A program made the position numbers and the translations under genes. DNA of 19,633 nt. It comes from Actinomycetota bacterium. Lineage in GTDB: Bacteria; Actinomycetota; Actinomycetes; Nanopelagicales; Nanopelagicaceae. The DNA lies in the NCBI GenBank assembly GCA_947480375.1, contig CANKCX010000001.1:1-19633 (forward strand). Reading direction: 5' to 3'. This document shows, piece by piece, positions 15,986 through 19,633 of the stretch (position 1 is its first letter; the number at the start of each line of letters is the position of its first letter). The notes below the pieces were generated by a model. It was given only the letters and a program-made list of their open reading frames with translations. It was not told the origin of the DNA and searched no databases.

Positions 15986-17754
15986 TACTTCTGCGAATCC
16001 TGCGGTTTCACTTCTGGAACAAAATCAACACCGGCTTCTTTGCGTTGCGGGGCAGTAATTGGAGTTGGGGCACCAGTTAATGGATCTCCGCCACTAGCGG
16101 TCTTAGGAAAAGCAATAACTTCACGGATTGAATCCGCCCCTGCAAGTAATGCACATAGACGATCTAAACCGAGTGCAATTCCACCATGTGGAGGTGGACC
16201 GTAGTTGAAGGCTTCTAACAAGAATCCAAATTTACTTTCAGCTTCAGCTTTCGATAATCCAATAGTGTCAAAGACTCGCGCTTGCATATTGCGATCGTGA
16301 ATACGAATGGAACCGCCACCGATTTCATTTCCGTTCAAAACAATGTCATATGCATAGGCAAGTGCGTTTGCCGGATCTTTATCGAAACTATCGGCGAATT
16401 CTGGCTTTGGGCCAGTGAAAGGATGGTGAACAGCAGTCCAACCGCTATTTGCATCGGCACTATCGATTTGCTCAAACATTGGTGCATCAACAATCCATAA
16501 GAAGTTCCATGCCTTCTCATCAATTAAATTGCAGCGCTTGCCAATTTCCAGACGGACTGCGCCGAGTAAATTCAATGATGAAATTCGATCGCCCGCAGCG
16601 AAGAAGATTGCATCTCCCGGCTTTGCCCCACTGTGTCCAACAATTCCTGCTGCCTCTTTTTCAGATAAATTCTTAGCCACCGGGCCACCAAGAGTTCCAT
16701 CGGCCGCAACCAAGATATATGCCAAACCTTTTGCGCCACGAGCCTTTGCCCAATCTTGCCAGGCATCAAGTTCGCGTCTTGGTGAATCGGCACCACCAGG
16801 CATTACAACTGCGCCAACATATGGCGATTGAAACACTCTAAATGTTGTGTCTGCAAAAAATTCGGTGCAATCCACTAATTCATTTGCAAAACGTAAATCT
16901 GGTTTATCTGATCCAAAACGACGCATTGCTTCCCAATATGTCATTCTTGGAATTGGCATCGGGATATCAAAATCAACAACCTTCTTAAATACACGAGAAA
17001 GAATCTTTTCAGCGACCTTTAAAATATCTTCTTGATCGATGAAAGACATTTCAATATCTAGTTGTGTGAATTCTGGCTGACGATCTGCACGAAAATCTTC
17101 ATCACGGAAGCAACGAGCTATTTGGTAATAACGTTCCATGCCGGCAACCATTAATAATTGCTTGAAAAGCTGCGGTGACTGTGGCAACGCATACCAGCTG
17201 CCCGGTTGTAGTCGAACTGGTACTAGGAAATCTCTGGCACCTTCAGGTGTTGAACGAGTTAGATATGGAGTTTCAATTTCTAGGAAATCTTCATCATCCA
17301 TAACGGTACGAATCACTGAAGTTACTTTTGAACGCAACCTTAAATTCTTCGCTGGACCTTCGCGTCGCAAATCTAGATAGCGATACTTTAAACGAACTTC
17401 CTCACTGATAGTGCTTAGATCTCCACTATCTACCGGGAACGGAAGTGCTGCAGCTTCACTTAATACTTTTAACTCTTCGCAGACAACTTCGATTTCACCC
17501 GTCGGAATATTTGCATTTTCGTTTCCAGCAGGTCGAACTCGAACTGTTCCGGTAATCAGCACACACCATTCAGCGCGCAATGATCCGGCCAATGATTCAT
17601 CATTAATAACAACTTGAGCCGCACCAGAAGAATCACGAAGATCTATGAAAGCAACACCGCCATGATCTCGACGTCTGGCCACCCAGCCGGCCAAAGTTAC
17701 CTTCGTGCCAACATCGCTCTTGCGCAACGAACCTGAGGTGTGTGTTCTAATCAT
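15985..17754 (-). CDS. aspS: Aspartyl-tRNA synthetase, probably non-discriminating (Asp/Asn)
   Basis: This enzyme charges tRNA-Asp and, in non-discriminating forms, also tRNA-Asn with aspartate. The 589-residue bacterial-type protein has an N-terminal OB-fold anticodon domain ([19 protein letters not shown], residues 23-41), the catalytic segments [19 protein letters not shown] and [10 protein letters not shown], class II motif 2 [20 protein letters not shown] (216-235), and motif 3 [15 protein letters not shown] near the C-terminus. It has histidine at position 31 and glycine at 77, aligned with H31 and G81 of the non-discriminating Pseudomonas aeruginosa enzyme; E. coli has Leu and Lys there. 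This predicts that Asn-tRNA is finished by GatCAB. It follows hisS after 23 nt with a GGAG ribosome binding site. Confidence 0.97.
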   Translation of the reverse strand: MIRTHTSGSLRKSDVGTKVTLAGWVARRRDHGGVAFIDLRDSSGAAQVVINDESLAGSLRAEWCVLITGTVRVRPAGNENANIPTGEIEVVCEELKVLSEAAALPFPVDSGDLSTISEEVRLKYRYLDLRREGPAKNLRLRSKVTSVIRTVMDDEDFLEIETPYLTRSTPEGARDFLVPVRLQPGSWYALPQSPQLFKQLLMVAGMERYYQIARCFRDEDFRADRQPEFTQLDIEMSFIDQEDILKVAEKILSRVFKKVVDFDIPMPIPRMTYWEAMRRFGSDKPDLRFANELVDCTEFFADTTFRVFQSPYVGAVVMPGGADSPRRELDAWQDWAKARGAKGLAYILVAADGTLGGPVAKNLSEKEAAGIVGHSGAKPGDAIFFAAGDRISSLNLLGAVRLEIGKRCNLIDEKAWNFLWIVDAPMFEQIDSADANSGWTAVHHPFTGPKPEFADSFDKDPANALAYAYDIVLNGNEIGGGSIRIHDRNMQARVFDTIGLSKAEAESKFGFLLEAFNYGPPPHGGIALGLDRLCALLAGADSIREVIAFPKTASGGDPLTGAPTPITAPQRKEAGVDFVPEVKPQDSQK

Positions 17755-17777
17755 CTTTAATAGGCTCCGATATTTTC

Positions 17778-19037
17778 TTAGTTAGCTTTAAATTCTGTGA
17801 TCAAGGAGGCAATTCTAACTTCTTTTGCCTCCCCTGATTTCATATCTTTCAGCGCAAGCGACCCAGATTTGATTTCATCCGCGCCAATAACTGCACTAAA
17901 TCTGGCGCCACTCTTATCTGCAGATTTCATGGAACCCTTCAGGGCTCTATCGCCATAAGCCATGTCGCAGGAAATTCCAGAGTTGCGTAATTCATTCACT
18001 AAATTCGATACATAAGCCTTCTCGTCAGATCCAAGTGCAATCAAGAAAATATCAATTTCCGATCTAACAACCGAAGAATCAAAGATACCTTCAGCCTCAC
18101 ATGCCATAAGAATTCGATCAACGCCGAGACCAAAGCCAATTCCCGATAGATTATTTCCACCAAGTTCTTCCATTAATCCGTCATATCTTCCCCCGCCGCC
18201 AATGCCTGATTGGGCGCCGAGTTTCTCGCTTACAAATTCAAAAGTTGTTCCGGTGTAGTAGTCCAAACCACGAACCATCCGCGGATTAATTGTGAAATCT
18301 ATCTTTGCCGATTTAAGAAGCTCTTGTACTTTCGCAAAATTTGCAGCACTTTCTGGCGAGAGATAATCCAACAAAAGTGGGGCGTCCTTCATCGCAGCGC
18401 GAACTTCCTCTCGCTTGTCATCGAAAAGCCGAAGTGGATTTAACGCTGCCCGCTCTGCGGTAGCTTCATCTAAATCTAACTTTGCAATATAAGCGACAAG
18501 ATCTTTGCGATGTGTGGCACGACTCTGCGCATCACCGAGTGAAGTAATATCTAACCGGTAGGACTTAAGTCCCAATTTCTTAAAAGCTCGATCCGCAACT
18601 GCAATAACTTCGAAATCGATCTCTGGATCATCTAGCCCAATTGCCTCGATTCCCACCTGATAAAACTGGCGGTACCTTCCTGCCTGCGGTCTTTCTGCTC
18701 TAAAGAATGCACCTGAATACCAAACCTTTAAGGGCAGTGTTAACTTATCTAAATTATTTTCAATAACACTGCGCATAACGCCAGCAGTTCCTTCCGGCCT
18801 AAGCGTTATCGAACGACCACCTCTATCTTCAAAGGTGTACATCTCTTTTGAAACGACATCAGTAGATTCCCCAACACCGCGTTTGAAAAGTTCGGTATCT
18901 TCAAATACCGGAAGTTCCATTAATTGGTAGCCCGAAATCTGCGCAGATGAAATTAAAGTTTCTCGGACGAATTCAAAATATTGCGAGCGAGGCGGAAAGT
19001 ATTCGCTCACACCTTTAGGGGCTTGGATCTTGCTCAT
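17778..19037 (-). CDS. hisS: Histidyl-tRNA synthetase
   Basis: This enzyme charges tRNA-His in the cytosol. From the ATG at 19037 the protein has 419 residues. It begins [16 protein letters not shown], the usual HisRS opening. It has LRPEGTAG (79-86), class II motif 2 [15 protein letters not shown] (113-127), the histidine-specific segment [21 protein letters not shown], and motif 3 [11 protein letters not shown], followed by the C-terminal anticodon domain. A GTG at 19040 lies just upstream in frame. I prefer the ATG because the AAGGGGAG ribosome binding site at 19042-19049 is four bases from it and only one base from the GTG. The ATG overlaps the upstream hydrolase stop (TGATG), so translation is probably coupled. 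Confidence 0.97.
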   Translation of the reverse strand: MSKIQAPKGVSEYFPPRSQYFEFVRETLISSAQISGYQLMELPVFEDTELFKRGVGESTDVVSKEMYTFEDRGGRSITLRPEGTAGVMRSVIENNLDKLTLPLKVWYSGAFFRAERPQAGRYRQFYQVGIEAIGLDDPEIDFEVIAVADRAFKKLGLKSYRLDITSLGDAQSRATHRKDLVAYIAKLDLDEATAERAALNPLRLFDDKREEVRAAMKDAPLLLDYLSPESAANFAKVQELLKSAKIDFTINPRMVRGLDYYTGTTFEFVSEKLGAQSGIGGGGRYDGLMEELGGNNLSGIGFGLGVDRILMACEAEGIFDSSVVRSEIDIFLIALGSDEKAYVSNLVNELRNSGISCDMAYGDRALKGSMKSADKSGARFSAVIGADEIKSGSLALKDMKSGEAKEVRIASLITEFKAN

Positions 19038-19633
19038 CACTCTCCCCTTTCCGGTTTCGAATACAGAAAATCTTCCTGCAAATAAGGATTGATGCTTCGT
19101 TCTCGCCCAATTGTAGTTTGTGGGCCGTGTCCAGGCAGCACAATTAATTCGTCTTTCAAAGGCAAAATCTTTGATATCAACGAACTACGCATAAAAACTG
19201 GTGAGCCAGTGGGCAGATCGGTGCGACCAATAGACCCCGCAAATAGCACATCCCCCGAAATTAGAAATTCATCATTGACTGTAAACATGGCCGAACCGGC
19301 TGTGTGCCCAGGGGCATGGGAAATCGAAATATCGAAACCTGCAATTTTAAATTCATCATTATCTTTAATTTCACGAACATCTTTAGGTTCCTCAAATTTC
19401 GAAACTCCAAAGGCAGCCATTATCTGCGCGCTCTCGCCGCCAGGATTTAAAGCTTTGTAAGGATCGGCAAGCAGTTTGCGATCTGTACTATGAATATAAG
19501 TAGGGACAGCATATTCATTTGCAAATGGAAGCACTGAAAATGTATGGTCGAGGTGGCCATGAGTAACTAGGGTTGCAATAGGTTTTAGATTATGTTTATT
19601 CAAAACGCTCTTTATCGCTGACACAAGATTGGG
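19037..19633 (-). CDS. Metallo-beta-lactamase-fold hydrolase, glyoxalase II-like (5' end cut by window edge)
   Basis: The frame is open to the window edge, so the N-terminus lies outside; 198 residues are visible. The motif THGHLDH (family THxHxDH) binds the two metals, with further ligands in APGHTAGSAMF, SGDVLFAGSIGRTDLPTG and VLPGHGPQT. This is the glyoxalase II (YcbL-like) group, which hydrolyses thioesters such as S-lactoyl adducts, but the exact substrate in Actinobacteria is not known. A GTG at 19624 could be read as a start but would remove the first beta strands, and upstream codons PNLVSAI continue in frame, so it is not the true start. The stop overlaps the hisS start. A glyoxalase II-like gene directly before hisS is common in Actinobacteria. 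Confidence 0.9.
   Translation of the reverse strand, partial: PNLVSAIKSVLNKHNLKPIATLVTHGHLDHTFSVLPFANEYAVPTYIHSTDRKLLADPYKALNPGGESAQIMAAFGVSKFEEPKDVREIKDNDEFKIAGFDISISHAPGHTAGSAMFTVNDEFLISGDVLFAGSIGRTDLPTGSPVFMRSSLISKILPLKDELIVLPGHGPQTTIGRERSINPYLQEDFLYSKPERGE

Noticed and set aside
19038..19040. GTG as start of hisS
   Set aside because: The AAGGGGAG ribosome binding site would be only one base from it; the next codon, ATG at 19037, has acceptable spacing and fits the family N-terminus.
1..19633. Search for tRNA or rRNA genes, CRISPR arrays, insertion sequences, phage genes or a defence island
   Set aside because: No repeat arrays, transposase motifs, cloverleaf-like segments with a CCA end or defence-type proteins were seen; the content is core housekeeping with conserved gene order.

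Overview
The window looks like chromosomal housekeeping DNA from an actinobacterium with unusually low GC (45% in the one line I counted). I suspect a streamlined freshwater lineage such as Nanopelagicales (acI), but that is inference. The evidence for Actinobacteria is a BldD homologue, an EF-P with the PGKGP loop, a DUF948 protein just before alaS, a prepilin peptidase between aroE and aroC, and the order hisS-aspS-alaS-ruvX-mltG-aroE-aroC-aroK-aroB-aroQ-efp-nusB-pyrR-pyrB-pyrC. Every gene except the BldD homologue is on the minus strand. Both ends cut genes: pyrC on the left and a metallo-beta-lactamase-fold hydrolase on the right.

Read in the direction of transcription (right to left), the first block is hydrolase, hisS, aspS, a lipoprotein, a membrane AAA/M41 (FtsH-like) protease, a DUF948 membrane protein, alaS, ruvX and mltG. 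It continues without a break into the shikimate genes aroE, a small A24 prepilin peptidase, aroC, aroK, aroB and aroQ, and then efp and nusB. Most junctions are ATGA or TAATG overlaps or have no gap. The largest gaps are about 90, 53 and 50 nt, so this is probably one long, translationally coupled operon or superoperon. aroE, aroC, aroK, aroB and aroQ supply five of the seven shikimate steps.

A short plus-strand gene, a BldD homologue, separates this block from a second minus-strand operon, pyrR-pyrB-pyrC. The pyrR leader holds a textbook PyrR-binding hairpin that encloses the pyrR ribosome binding site, which predicts translational repression by PyrR. A related but weaker hairpin covers the pyrC ribosome binding site at the pyrB/pyrC junction.

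The most unusual observation is in bldD. The N-terminal DNA-binding domain ends at an in-frame TAG (2785-2787). The same frame then continues for another 80 codons that encode a recognisable BldD C-terminal domain with an intact RXD-X8-RXXD c-di-GMP-binding signature. This is a recent nonsense mutation, a sequence error, or a readthrough/split arrangement. A second point of interest is the FtsH-like protein: about four membrane segments, all protease residues present, roughly 60 extra residues in the ATPase core, and coupling to a lipoprotein gene. No tRNA, rRNA, CRISPR array, insertion sequence or phage gene was seen, and no stretch over 300 bases lacks coding content.
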